From Pseudomonas sp. G34 (GTDB lineage: Bacteria; Pseudomonadota; Gammaproteobacteria; Pseudomonadales; Pseudomonadaceae), in the NCBI RefSeq assembly GCF_031119625.1, contig NZ_JAVHZV010000027.1:1-64000 (forward strand): DNA of 64,000 nt, given 5' to 3'. The first letter of the stretch is position 1. Each line of letters opens with the position of its first letter. Under the pieces are notes generated by a model. The model was not told the origin of the DNA. It worked only from the letters and a program-made list of their open reading frames with translations, and ran no database searches. The position numbers and the translations under genes are program-made. Below, in pieces: positions 34,675 through 43,140 of the stretch.

Positions 34675-35154
34675 TCAGTGTTTCAACAACAGATGGCCCT
34701 CGATGGGCACATAACGGCTGGCCGCGCGCACCAGTGACTGCGCGGTAAGCCCGGGAACGCCGTAGGCCACCGCCTCGACGCCATGGCGCTGGCGAATGCG
34801 TTCGAGCAACTGGTCGAAATCACCATCCCCCGAGGCCAGCACCACGCTGTCGACGTCTGCCGCAGCGTCCATCACGTCGATGGTGATGCCCACGTCCCAG
34901 TCGCCCTTGGCCGAGCCGTCGCTGCGCTGGATGTAGGGCTTGAGCTTCACGGTGAAGCCCAGGTTGCGCAGGATCTGCTGGAACTGCTGCTGCTTGGGGT
35001 CGCCGCGGTCGATGGCGTAGGCGTAGGCCGCAACGATCTCGCCGCTCGCGGCCAGCTCGTTCCACAACGCCGTGTAGTTGAAGTGGCAACCATAGGCCTG
35101 GCGCACGGTGTAGTAGAGATTCTGTACGTCGGCGAACACGGCAATTTTCTTCAC
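34675..35154 (-). CDS. NYN-domain nuclease (LabA/PIN-like)
   Basis: 159 residues covering a single NYN domain: IAVFADVQNLYYTVRQAYG with the first acidic residue, YAIDRGDPKQQQF, and the catalytic acidic cluster ASGDGDFDQLLERI. These three acidic positions make a PIN-like metal site, suggesting an RNA endonuclease. Function in the cell unknown. First gene of a group that continues with an exonuclease, an RNA helicase and a GNAT. Confidence 0.86.
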   Translation of the reverse strand: MKKIAVFADVQNLYYTVRQAYGCHFNYTALWNELAASGEIVAAYAYAIDRGDPKQQQFQQILRNLGFTVKLKPYIQRSDGSAKGDWDVGITIDVMDAAADVDSVVLASGDGDFDQLLERIRQRHGVEAVAYGVPGLTAQSLVRAASRYVPIEGHLLLKH

Positions 35155-35318
35155 CGGACATCCTCACAAGGGCTCGCGCGGGTTGCACGGCGGCCAGTAT
35201 GCCAGCCCTGCCCCCTCCAGGTCGAAGGCAGCGCCGCAGCGGCGACGAATGTCATCGCTGGTGGCAGGCCGGCCACGCTCGTATCATGGCGACCTGTTTT
35301 TTCTGGCTGCGACCGTTC

Positions 35319-35978
35319 ATGAATCCACTCAACGCCCTGGGTGACGCCTGGTTCTTCTTCCGGCAAAACCTGCTGCAGATCCTCCTGCTGTGCCTGCCCT
35401 TCCTGCTGCTCGAAGCCTTCCTGAGCCAGCAGCTCGAAAACCTGGTGGCGGCCGCCAAGGTGCCACTCTATGACGCACTGCTCGGCCTGTTCTTCTACCC
35501 GCTGTACAGCGCGGCGCTGATCCTGTTCATCGACGCCCGCAGCCGCGGCGAGCAGCCCGGCAAGGGCGCCCTGGTGGCCATGAGCCTGAGCCTGTGGCCG
35601 CGTTTCGTGCTGCTGGCGGGCATCGGCACCCTGGCGATCATGCTCGGTATCTCGCTGTTCATCCTGCCGGGGCTGTGGCTGATGGTACGGCTGGTGTTCG
35701 CCGACTACCTGCTGGTGCTGCGCGGCCTCACGCCCCTGCAAGCACTGCAGGAAAGCCTGCAGCTGACCCATGGGCATTTCTGGCCGATCTTCACCTGCGT
35801 GATGCTGGTGATGGTGCCGCCCTGGCTGGCCGGCTTCTGGGCGGCCGATATCGCCAGCGAGCCGGCCGGGCGCCTGCTGCTGGACGTGCTGTTCGGCCTC
35901 TGCCAGCTGTTCACCACCGTGGTGGTGTTCCGCCTGTATATGCTGCGCGCCGGCGACAACGCCGCGCGGCTGCCGTAA
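35319..35978 (+). CDS. YciC-type integral membrane protein (UPF0259 family)
   Basis: 219 residues with about six membrane helices (FRQNLLQILLLCLPFLLLEA; LLAGIGTLAIMLGISLFILP; the conserved WLMVRLVFADYLLVLRGLTP). Conserved gammaproteobacterial envelope protein of unknown function. I start at MNPLNALGD; a longer in-frame reading upstream is low quality and would cross the NYN promoter. Confidence 0.8.
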   Translation: MNPLNALGDAWFFFRQNLLQILLLCLPFLLLEAFLSQQLENLVAAAKVPLYDALLGLFFYPLYSAALILFIDARSRGEQPGKGALVAMSLSLWPRFVLLAGIGTLAIMLGISLFILPGLWLMVRLVFADYLLVLRGLTPLQALQESLQLTHGHFWPIFTCVMLVMVPPWLAGFWAADIASEPAGRLLLDVLFGLCQLFTTVVVFRLYMLRAGDNAARLP

Positions 35979-36017
35979 CCTTCGGCTCTTTACTGCATTC
36001 CACATCGAGACCAGCCC

Positions 36018-37058
36018 GTGGCAAGAAAATCGCGCAGAGAGCTGGCCAAAGACCGCGGTGACCTCGGCGATCTGCCGGTTACGGTCAAGGACGTGGCGCT
36101 CAAGGCCGGGGTGTCGCCGATCACCGTGTCGCGGGCCATCCAGCGCCCCGAGCTGGTCAGCGACGCCACCCGCGAGCACGTGCTGGCCGTGGTGCGCGCC
36201 ATGGGCTACGTGCCCAACCTGATGGCCGGCGCCCTGGCCACCAGCAAGAGTCGCCTGGTGGCCATCGTGTTGCCGACCATCGCCAACTCGATCTATGCCA
36301 GCGTGGTGCAGGCGATCATGGATCGTCTCGCTACGGCCGGCTACCACACCCTGGTCGGGCCCAGCGGCTACACCCCCGAACATGAAGAAGCCTTGCTGGC
36401 CGCCATTCTCGGCAGGCGCCCGGATGGCATCGTGCTGACCGGCACCTTCCATACCCAGGCCAGCCGCGAGCGGTTGGCCTCTGCCGGCATCCCGGTGGTC
36501 GAGGCCTGGGACCTGAGCGATGACGGCCTGGACATGCAGGTGGGTTTTTCCCACGAACAGGTCGGCGCCGCCGTGGCCGAGCACTTCTTTGCGCGCGGCT
36601 ACAAACGCTGGGCGGTGATCGGCGTCGACGACCCCCGTGCGCTGCGCCGCTGCAATGCGCTGATCCAGCGTCTCGATACGCTCGGTGTGGATGCCGTGGC
36701 GGTGCAGACGCTGCCGCTGCCGGCCACCTGGGAGGTCGGTCGCAAGGGCCTGGCCAACCTGCTCGATGCCGGCGAGCAACCCGACCTCATCTTCTGCAGC
36801 TCGGACACCGTCGCCCTCGGCGTGCTGGCCGAAGCAGCCACCCGTGGCCTGAACGTGCCAGGCGAGCTCGCCGTGCTCGGTTTTGGCGACACCCTCAATG
36901 GCCAGTTCGCCAACCCGGCGCTGTCCACGGTCAGCGTCAATGCCACCGAGATGGGCCTGCAGGTCGCCGAAGCCCTGCTGCGCCGCTTCAACGGCCAGCC
37001 CGCCGAGCCCCGCGTGGACACCCGCTTCGCGATCATCGAACGGGCCAGCACCGTCTAA
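36018..37058 (+). CDS. LacI/GntR-like transcriptional regulator
   Basis: 346 residues. LacI HTH at residues 22-68 (VTVKDVALKAGVSPITVSRA), then a periplasmic-binding-like effector domain (residues 75-340). The basic N-terminal extension (MARKSRRELAKDR) is typical of GntR/IdnR-type LacI proteins responding to sugar acids. Starts at GTG. Located just upstream of glucarate dehydratase and two palindromes that match LacI operators, so most likely controls gudD. Confidence 0.85.
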   Translation: MARKSRRELAKDRGDLGDLPVTVKDVALKAGVSPITVSRAIQRPELVSDATREHVLAVVRAMGYVPNLMAGALATSKSRLVAIVLPTIANSIYASVVQAIMDRLATAGYHTLVGPSGYTPEHEEALLAAILGRRPDGIVLTGTFHTQASRERLASAGIPVVEAWDLSDDGLDMQVGFSHEQVGAAVAEHFFARGYKRWAVIGVDDPRALRRCNALIQRLDTLGVDAVAVQTLPLPATWEVGRKGLANLLDAGEQPDLIFCSSDTVALGVLAEAATRGLNVPGELAVLGFGDTLNGQFANPALSTVSVNATEMGLQVAEALLRRFNGQPAEPRVDTRFAIIERASTV

Positions 37059-37072
37059 GGCAAAACCGCCTC

Positions 37073-37163
37073 TCGTAGCCTGCGGTTGAGCGCAGCGATC
37101 CCCAGGAGTGCAATGTCCGGGCCGCCATGCCCCGGGTGTCGCTGCGCTCGACCCGGGCTACGA
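37073..37163. repeat. Intergenic inverted repeat (TAGCCCGGGT-type)
   Basis: Left arm TCGTAGCC...GAGCGCAGCGA and right arm TCGCTGCGCTCGA...GGCTACGA form a long, imperfect dyad. I recall similar GTAGCCCGGGTCGAGCGCAGCG sequences as dispersed intergenic repeats in Pseudomonas; copy number cannot be counted from this window. Confidence 0.6.
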
Positions 37164-37231
37164 ACTGGGTTTACACACCGAGTCCATGCCCGCGAAGGCT
37201 TTTCAAACCGTCGGATGGGTCGGGCCGCGCA

Positions 37232-37267
37232 GGTGGAACCCATCACCACCCTTTGATGGGTTCCACC
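37232..37267. repeat. Perfect hairpin repeat, 14-bp arms
   Basis: GGTGGAACCCATCA-N8-TGATGGGTTCCACC, perfect arms with an 8-base loop. Lies between the LacI gene and the gudD operators. No T run, so it is more likely a dispersed repeat than a terminator, although it could also act as one. Confidence 0.6.
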
Positions 37268-37286
37268 CATCCTACGGCTGTGGATC

Positions 37287-37337
37287 GTGGGAGCGGGCCA
37301 TGCCCGCGAAGCCGTCGCGCGCATGGCGCGCTCCCAC
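37287..37337. repeat. REP element
   Basis: Starts GTGGGAGCGGGCCATGCCCG and ends in the complementary CGCTCCCAC. This is the common Pseudomonas REP type; the ends also occur in the array at 38932-39426. Confidence 0.75.
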
Positions 37338-37408
37338 ATGAGGTTTCAAGACTGCTGAATGCGTTGGGCCGCACCCGCAATCATCACACCTCAAATTTCC
37401 GCTTGAAT

Positions 37409-37442
37409 GATAACGTTATCTGAATATGATGTTAACGTTATC
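37409..37442. promoter_or_regulatory. Tandem LacI-type operators upstream of gudD
   Basis: Two near-identical palindromes, GATAACGTTATC (37409-37420) and GTTAACGTTATC (37431-37442), 22 bp apart (two helical turns). Central CG and AT-rich flanks fit LacI/GntR family operators. About 70 bp before the gudD ATG and about 350 bp after the LacI regulator stop. Likely bound by that regulator; unproven. Confidence 0.75.
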
Positions 37443-37508
37443 TTTCAGCGCTGCCCGATGCGGCAGCCAGACCCACCGCAACGCCGGCAACGGCACAGGA
37501 ACCACGCG

Positions 37509-38855
37509 ATGAACAATAACAACACCCATGCAGGTACCCCGCTCATCACCGCCCTCGAGGTCATCCCGGTTGCCGGTCACGACAGCCTGTTGCTCAACCT
37601 CAGCGGCGGCCATGCGCCCTTCTTCACCCGCAACCTGCTGATCCTGCGTGACAACGCCGGGCACGTCGGCGTCGGTGAAGTACCGGGCGGCGAAGCCATC
37701 CGCCAGACCCTGGAAGACGCCCGCCAGCTGCTCGTCGGCCAGCCCATCGGCCAGTACCAGAAACTCCTCGGCCAGGTACGCCAGGCCTTCGCCGACCGCG
37801 ACGCCGGCGGCCGTGGCCTGCAGACCTTCGACCTGCGCATCACCATCCACGCTGTTACCGCCGTCGAGGCCGCCCTGCTCGACCTGCTCGGCCAATACCT
37901 GGACGTGCCGGTCGCTGCCCTGCTTGGCGAAGGCCAGCAGCGTGATGCCGTGGAGATGCTCGGCTACCTGTTCTACATCGGCGACCGCAAGAAAACCGAC
38001 CTGCCCTATCGCCAGGAAGCCGATGCCGACAACGCCTGGTTCCAGGTGCGTAACGAAGAAGCGCTGGACGCCCAGGGCGTGGTGCGCCTCGCCGAAGCCG
38101 CCTACGAGCGTTATGGCTTCAAGGACTTCAAACTCAAGGGCGGCGTGCTGCGCGGCGACGAGGAAATCGAAGCGGTTACCGCCCTGGCCGAACGCTTCCC
38201 GGAGGCACGCATCACCCTGGATCCCAACGGCGCCTGGTCGCTGCAGGAAGCCATCCGCCTGTGCCGCGACCAGCACCACGTGCTCGCCTACGCCGAAGAC
38301 CCCTGTGGCGCCGAGAACGGCTATTCCGGCCGTGAGGTGATGGCCGAATTCCGCCGTGCCACCGGCCTGCCGACTGCGACCAATATGATCGCCACCGACT
38401 GGCGGCAGATGGGCCATGCGATCCAGCTGCAATCGGTCGACATTCCCCTGGCCGATCCGCACTTCTGGACCATGCAGGGTTCGGTACGGGTGGCGCAGAT
38501 GTGCAACGACTGGGGCCTGACCTGGGGCTCGCATTCGAACAACCACTTCGACGTGTCCCTGGCCATGTTCACCCACGTGGCAGCCGCCGCACCGGGCAAG
38601 ATCACCGCCATCGACACCCACTGGATCTGGCAGGACGGCCAACACCTGACCAAGGAGCCGCTGCGTATCGAAGGCGGCCTGGTACAGGTGCCGAAAAAGC
38701 CGGGCCTTGGTGTGGAGCTGGACATGGACGCCGTGGCCAAGGCCCACGAGTGCTACAAGGGCATGGGCCTGGGCGCGCGCAACGATGCCGTGGCCATGCA
38801 GTACCTGATCAGCGGCTGGACCTTCGATAACAAGAAGCCTTGTTTGGTGCGCTGA
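37509..38855 (+). CDS. gudD: Glucarate dehydratase
   Basis: 448 residues, enolase superfamily. Dehydrates D-glucarate (and L-idarate) to 5-dehydro-4-deoxyglucarate. Family features: KLKGGVLRGDEEIEAV (Lys base), LDPNGAW (metal Asp), AEDPCGAENGYSGREVMAEF, and WGSHSNNHFDVSLAM with the catalytic His. Length equals E. coli GudD (446). The rest of the glucarate pathway and transporter are not in this window. Probably regulated by the LacI protein. Confidence 0.95.
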   Translation: MNNNNTHAGTPLITALEVIPVAGHDSLLLNLSGGHAPFFTRNLLILRDNAGHVGVGEVPGGEAIRQTLEDARQLLVGQPIGQYQKLLGQVRQAFADRDAGGRGLQTFDLRITIHAVTAVEAALLDLLGQYLDVPVAALLGEGQQRDAVEMLGYLFYIGDRKKTDLPYRQEADADNAWFQVRNEEALDAQGVVRLAEAAYERYGFKDFKLKGGVLRGDEEIEAVTALAERFPEARITLDPNGAWSLQEAIRLCRDQHHVLAYAEDPCGAENGYSGREVMAEFRRATGLPTATNMIATDWRQMGHAIQLQSVDIPLADPHFWTMQGSVRVAQMCNDWGLTWGSHSNNHFDVSLAMFTHVAAAAPGKITAIDTHWIWQDGQHLTKEPLRIEGGLVQVPKKPGLGVELDMDAVAKAHECYKGMGLGARNDAVAMQYLISGWTFDNKKPCLVR

Positions 38856-38931
38856 GCAGGATCGGCATGGGCCACTTGGTGGGCTAACGCGGATCGCCGC
38901 CTGGCCCACCCTACGACTGGATCCCCACCCT

Positions 38932-39426
38932 TGTGGGAGGGCGCCATGCGCCCGAATCGCGGGCATGGACTAGGCGCCCCCGCCCGCTCCCACAGGAATT
39001 GCGCCGGGGCCGCATGTGGCTTTGCCTTCTAATAACCGAAAGCGCCTGCCTGCTCGCCTTCCCGACTTCGAATCCATACCCTGTGGGAGGGCGCCATGCG
39101 CCCGATTCGCGGGCATGGCCCGCTCCCACAGGAGTTGGCCGGTGGCCGCATACGGCTGTGCCCCTCGCAACCGAAAGCGCCTGCAGATCCATACCACTAC
39201 CCTTCCCACGACGTCGAATCCACACCCTGTGGGAGGGCGCCATGCGCCCGAATCGCGGGCATGGCCCGCTCCCACAGGAGTTGGCCGGTGGCCGCATACG
39301 GCTGTGCCCCCTCGCGCCCGAAAGCGCCTGCACGCCCGTCTTCCCGACGTCGAATCCGTACCCTGTGGGAGGGCGCCATGCGCCCGAGTCGCGGGCATGG
39401 ACTAGGCGTCCCCGCCCGCTCCCACA
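38932..39426. repeat. Tandem REP (BIME-like) array, four units
   Basis: Four copies start at 38932, 39082, 39228 and 39364 (period 136-150 bp). Each begins TGTGGGAGGGCGCCATGCGC and ends CGCTCCCACA (units 38932-38994, 39082-39130, 39228-39276, 39364-39426). The linkers share sequence too (GCGCCTGC, CGAATCC, GGCCGCATACGG motifs), so the array arose by duplication of a unit plus linker. No coding potential is credible despite open frames on both strands. Between gudD and a LysR gene. Confidence 0.88.
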
Positions 39427-39468
39427 GATATGGCGCAAGTGCTTGCTATCGGCCTTCGCCCTGGTGGC

Positions 39469-40350
39469 CTAACCGTGACTCAACTGCGCCTTGAGGCGGT
39501 CGCGAAAGCTCTGGATCAGCGGTTCGCGTGAGCGGCCACGGCGCAGCGCCAGGGTGAAGGGCGCCTGGTAGCCGAAGGTGGTGGGCAGCAGCACTTTCAG
39601 GCGTTTCTGATCGGCCCATTGCTGGGCGTAATGCTCGGGCAGGTAGCCGATATAGGCGCCGGACAACACCAGAATCAGTTGCGCCTCCATCGATTCCACC
39701 GTCGCCGCGCTGTGCTTGAAGCCATGGCGCGCCAGCTCGGCCTGGCTCCAGTAGCCGCGGCCGACCATGCGCTGCTGGGTGATCACCTCTGCCGGAATCT
39801 GCCGCTGGGTATACAGCGGGTGGCGGTCGCTGCAGTACAGCCAGTGCTGCTCACGGTACAGCGCCTGGTAGATCAGACCATTGGTGCGCACCGAGAAGGC
39901 GCCGATGGCCAGGTCCAGGCGGTTTTCCAGCACGCCGAGTTGCAACTCGGCCGGGCTGAGCACCGCCAGGTGCAGGTGCACGGCGGGGTGTTCCTGGCTG
40001 TAGGCACCGATCACCTCGGCCAGCGGCAGGGAGGGATCACTGACCGTCGAATCCAGCACGCCTAGGTTGAGGGTACCGCGCAACTCGCCCTTGAGCGCCG
40101 CCGAATAACGCTCGAAGCCTTCCAGCTCGGCCAGCAGCCGCAGGGCCTCCTGGTGGAACAGCTCGCCCTTGCTGGTCAGGCTGAAACCGCCGCGCCCGCG
40201 GTGGCAGAGCACGAAGCCAAGCTGCGCCTCCAGCTGGCTCATATAGGTGCTGATCGCCGAAGTGGACAGGTTCAACTCCTGCTGCGCCGCAGCAAAGCCC
40301 TGGTGGCGCACCACGCAGGCAAACAGGCGCAGCAGCTTGAGATCAGGCAT
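39469..40350 (-). CDS. gbuR: LysR regulator of the guanidinobutyrate cluster (GbuR-like)
   Basis: 293 residues. LysR HTH (MPDLKLLRLFACVVRHQGFA then LSTSAISTYMSQLE) and effector domain. Divergent from a ureohydrolase of the GbuA type, with a dyad in between, like the gbuR-gbuA arrangement of P. aeruginosa. Expected to induce the cluster with 4-guanidinobutyrate. I start at MPDLKLLR; the longer in-frame start overlaps the divergent gene's promoter. It shares the motif LCHRGRGGFSLT with the LysR gene at 56365. Confidence 0.8.
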   Translation of the reverse strand: MPDLKLLRLFACVVRHQGFAAAQQELNLSTSAISTYMSQLEAQLGFVLCHRGRGGFSLTSKGELFHQEALRLLAELEGFERYSAALKGELRGTLNLGVLDSTVSDPSLPLAEVIGAYSQEHPAVHLHLAVLSPAELQLGVLENRLDLAIGAFSVRTNGLIYQALYREQHWLYCSDRHPLYTQRQIPAEVITQQRMVGRGYWSQAELARHGFKHSAATVESMEAQLILVLSGAYIGYLPEHYAQQWADQKRLKVLLPTTFGYQAPFTLALRRGRSREPLIQSFRDRLKAQLSHG

Positions 40351-40402
40351 CGGAAAACCGCCACAGTGAAGAAACCAGGCACATGCTAAAGCCTGCGCAT
40401 TT

Positions 40403-40422
40403 AGTTTAGGAATTTCTGAACT
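40403..40422. promoter_or_regulatory. Candidate LysR binding site in gbuR-gbuA gap
   Basis: AGTTTAG-N6-CTGAACT, a near-perfect 7-base dyad in the 154-bp divergent gap. Likely GbuR site; inferred from symmetry and location. Confidence 0.5.
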
Positions 40423-40504
40423 GATTATTTGCCGTGCCGGATTCTTCCCGCCGCCAACCCTCACCAGAATCGGGCCACGACAACCACAAGAACTGCGAGG
40501 CCCC

Positions 40505-41464
40505 GTGGACAACTCTCTCCATCAGCCCCTGGGCGGCAACGAAATGCCGCGTTTCGGCGGAATCGCCACCATGCTACGCCTGCCCCATGTGCAAGCGCCC
40601 GAGGAGCTGGCCAAGCTCGACGCCGCGTTTATCGGCATCCCTCTGGACATCGGCACCTCCCTGCGCTCCGGCACCCGCTTCGGGCCACGGCAGATCCGCG
40701 CCGAATCGGTGATGATCCGCCCCTACAACATGGCCACCGGTGCGGCGCCCTTCGACTCCCTGAACGTGGCCGACATCGGTGACGTGGCGATCAACACCTT
40801 CAACCTGCTCGACGCCGTGCGCCTCATCGAGGCGCATTACGACCGCGTGCTGGAGCACGGCATCATCCCGCTGACCCTCGGCGGCGACCACACCCTGACC
40901 CTGCCGATCCTGCGCGCCATGCACAAGAAGTACGGCAAGGTCGGCCTGGTGCACATCGATGCCCACGCCGACGTCAACGACCACATGTTCGGCGAGAAGA
41001 TCGCCCACGGCACCACCTTCCGCCGCGCCCAGGAGGAGGGCCTGCTCGATAGCCAGCGCGTAGTGCAGATCGGCCTGCGCGCCCAGGGTTACACCGCCGA
41101 CGATTTCAACTGGAGCCGCCGCCAGGGCTTTCGCGTGGTGCAGGCCGAAGAGTGCTGGCACAAATCCCTCGCCCCGCTGATGGAAGAGGTACGCGCCAAG
41201 GTCGACGGCGGCCCGGTGTACCTGTCCTTCGACATCGACGGCATCGACCCGGCATGGGCGCCCGGCACCGGCACCCCGGAAGTCGGCGGCCTGACCACCA
41301 TCCAGGCATTGGAAATCATCCGCGGCTGCCAGGGCCTGAACCTGATCGGCGGCGACCTGGTCGAGGTCTCGCCGCCCTACGACACCACCGGCAACACCTC
41401 GCTGCTCGGCGCCAACCTGCTCTACGAAATGCTCTGCGTACTGCCGGGCGTGGTACGCAAGTGA
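40505..41464 (+). CDS. gbuA: Guanidinobutyrase (ureohydrolase, agmatinase family)
   Basis: 319 residues, begins at GTG. Hydrolyses 4-guanidinobutyrate to GABA and urea using two Mn2+. Metal ligands: GGDHT (H129), DAHAD (D152, H154, D156), and SFDIDGID (D243, D245), all present. Length equals P. aeruginosa GbuA. Agmatinase or guanidinopropionase activity cannot be excluded from sequence alone, but the neighbours (LysR, sodium symporter, ThDP 2-ketoarginine decarboxylase-like enzyme) support the guanidinobutyrate role. Confidence 0.85.
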   Translation: MDNSLHQPLGGNEMPRFGGIATMLRLPHVQAPEELAKLDAAFIGIPLDIGTSLRSGTRFGPRQIRAESVMIRPYNMATGAAPFDSLNVADIGDVAINTFNLLDAVRLIEAHYDRVLEHGIIPLTLGGDHTLTLPILRAMHKKYGKVGLVHIDAHADVNDHMFGEKIAHGTTFRRAQEEGLLDSQRVVQIGLRAQGYTADDFNWSRRQGFRVVQAEECWHKSLAPLMEEVRAKVDGGPVYLSFDIDGIDPAWAPGTGTPEVGGLTTIQALEIIRGCQGLNLIGGDLVEVSPPYDTTGNTSLLGANLLYEMLCVLPGVVRK

Positions 41465-41696
41465 GCCCTGCGCTCGCCCGCTAGCACCACGGCGTTACCT
41501 CAGTGAACAACCCGAGCGGGCCAGCAGAAGCCCGCCGTGGCGCACTACCCGTTCGCGGGTCATGGAGCGCGCTTCGCTCCACGCGGCCCTGCCGCACTGC
41601 CCAAGCACCACTACCCGACGGCTGCCGGGGGTGAATAACAAGGTCGGCGCCATGGCGCCAGCCTGACAAGAATCGTGACAGGCGCTGGAGAAACAC
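41465..41696 (+). other. Intergenic with two stable hairpins
   Basis: 232 bp without a gene. Contains ACCCG-ttcg-CGGGT (41547-41560) and GGAGCG-cgctt-CGCTCC (41564-41580). No T run, so they may be mRNA processing or stability elements between gbuA and the symporter rather than terminators. A promoter for the symporter is possible. Confidence 0.4.
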
Positions 41697-43076
41697 ATGA
41701 TCCTGGATATATCCGTAGTGCTGATTTACGCCGCCGGCATGCTGCTGCTCGGCTGGTATGGCATGCGCCGCGCGCGCAGCCAGGAAGATTACCTGGTGGC
41801 CGGTCGCAACCTCGGCCCGGCCTTCTACATGGGCACCATGGCCGCCACCGTGCTCGGCGGTGCCGCCACCGTCGGCACCGTGCGCCTGGGTTACGTGCAT
41901 GGCATTTCCGGGTTGTGGCTGTGCGCCGCGCTGGGCGCCGGCATCATCGTGCTCAACCTGTTTCTGGCCAAGCCGCTGCTCAAGCTGCGCATCTTTACCG
42001 TCACCCAGATCCTCGAGCGGCGCTACACACCGGCAGCACGCCAGGCCAGCGCAGTGGTGATGTTCGCCTACGCGCTGATGATTTCCGTGGTGTCGGTGCT
42101 GGCCAGCGGCACCGTGCTGCAGGTGCTGTTCGACCTGCCGTTCTGGCTCGCCATCCTGCTGGCCGGCGGCGTGGTGGTGGTGTATTCGAGCATCGGCGGC
42201 ATGTGGTCGCTGAGCCTCACCGACATCGTGCAGTTCGCGATCAAGACGGTCGGCCTGATGTTCGTGCTGCTGCCCATCTGCCTGTACCGCGTCGGCGGCT
42301 GGGACGCCCTGGCGGCCAAACTGCCGGATACCGCCTTCAGCCTGACCACCATCGGCTACGACACCATCCTCACCTACTTCCTGATCTACTTCTTCGGCAT
42401 CCTCATCGGCCAGGACATCTGGCAACGGGTGTTCACCGCGCGCAGCGAGCGCGTGGCCCGGGTGGCCGGCAGCCTGGCTGGGGTGTACTGCGTGCTCTAC
42501 GGGCTGGTCGGTGCGCTGATCGGCATGTGCGCCAAGGTGCTGCTGCCTGACCTGGCCAACGCCAACAACGCCTTCGCCTCGATCGTGCAGAGCGCCCTGC
42601 CCGATGGCATTCGCGGCCTGGTGATCGCCGCCGCCCTGGCCGCGATGATGTCCACCGCCAGCGCCGGCCTGCTCGCCGCTTCGACCACGGTGACCGAAGA
42701 CCTGCTGCCCAAGCTGCGCGGCGGTCGCCCGTCGAGCCTCGGCACGGCACGCCTGTTCACCCTGCTCACCGGCCTGCTGGTGCTGGCGATCTCCCTGGTG
42801 GTCAACGACGTGATCGGCGCGCTGACCCTGGCCTACAACCTGCTGGTGGGCGGCATCCTGATCCCCATCCTGGGCGCCATCTACTGGAAGCGCGCCACCA
42901 CCACCGGCGCCATTGCCAGCATGGCGCTGGGCTGCGCCACGGCCCTGGCATTCATGTTCAAGGATGGCCTGGAAGCCAATACGCCGATCTACTACAGCCT
43001 GATGGTCGGCCTGCTGGCCTTCGTCATCGGCAGCCTGCTGACCCGCCCCCAGGCGCGGGCCGCCAGCCTCGCCTGA
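41697..43076 (+). CDS. Sodium:solute symporter (SSS family)
   Basis: 459 residues, about 13 membrane helices. SSS features: YLVAGRNLGPAFYMGTMAAT at TM2, sodium-site-like GAATVGTVRLGYVHG, SMWSLSLTD-type region GGMWSLSLTDIVQFA, and AAALAAMMSTASAGLLAAST. Given its place between gbuA and a 2-ketoarginine decarboxylase, the substrate is likely a guanidino compound or a related amino acid; proline- or acetate-type substrates remain possible. Confidence 0.85.
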   Translation: MILDISVVLIYAAGMLLLGWYGMRRARSQEDYLVAGRNLGPAFYMGTMAATVLGGAATVGTVRLGYVHGISGLWLCAALGAGIIVLNLFLAKPLLKLRIFTVTQILERRYTPAARQASAVVMFAYALMISVVSVLASGTVLQVLFDLPFWLAILLAGGVVVVYSSIGGMWSLSLTDIVQFAIKTVGLMFVLLPICLYRVGGWDALAAKLPDTAFSLTTIGYDTILTYFLIYFFGILIGQDIWQRVFTARSERVARVAGSLAGVYCVLYGLVGALIGMCAKVLLPDLANANNAFASIVQSALPDGIRGLVIAAALAAMMSTASAGLLAASTTVTEDLLPKLRGGRPSSLGTARLFTLLTGLLVLAISLVVNDVIGALTLAYNLLVGGILIPILGAIYWKRATTTGAIASMALGCATALAFMFKDGLEANTPIYYSLMVGLLAFVIGSLLTRPQARAASLA

Positions 43077-43140
43077 GCCACCACCGTAAAGGTGCCGGCG
43101 CTGCTGCCGGCACCGCCAGATCCATCACCAGGGAGCCAGC

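Noticed and set aside
38911..39494. Several open frames on both strands in the REP array
   Set aside because: They arise from repeat units (translations repeat the same phrases) and overlap palindromes; no coding evidence.
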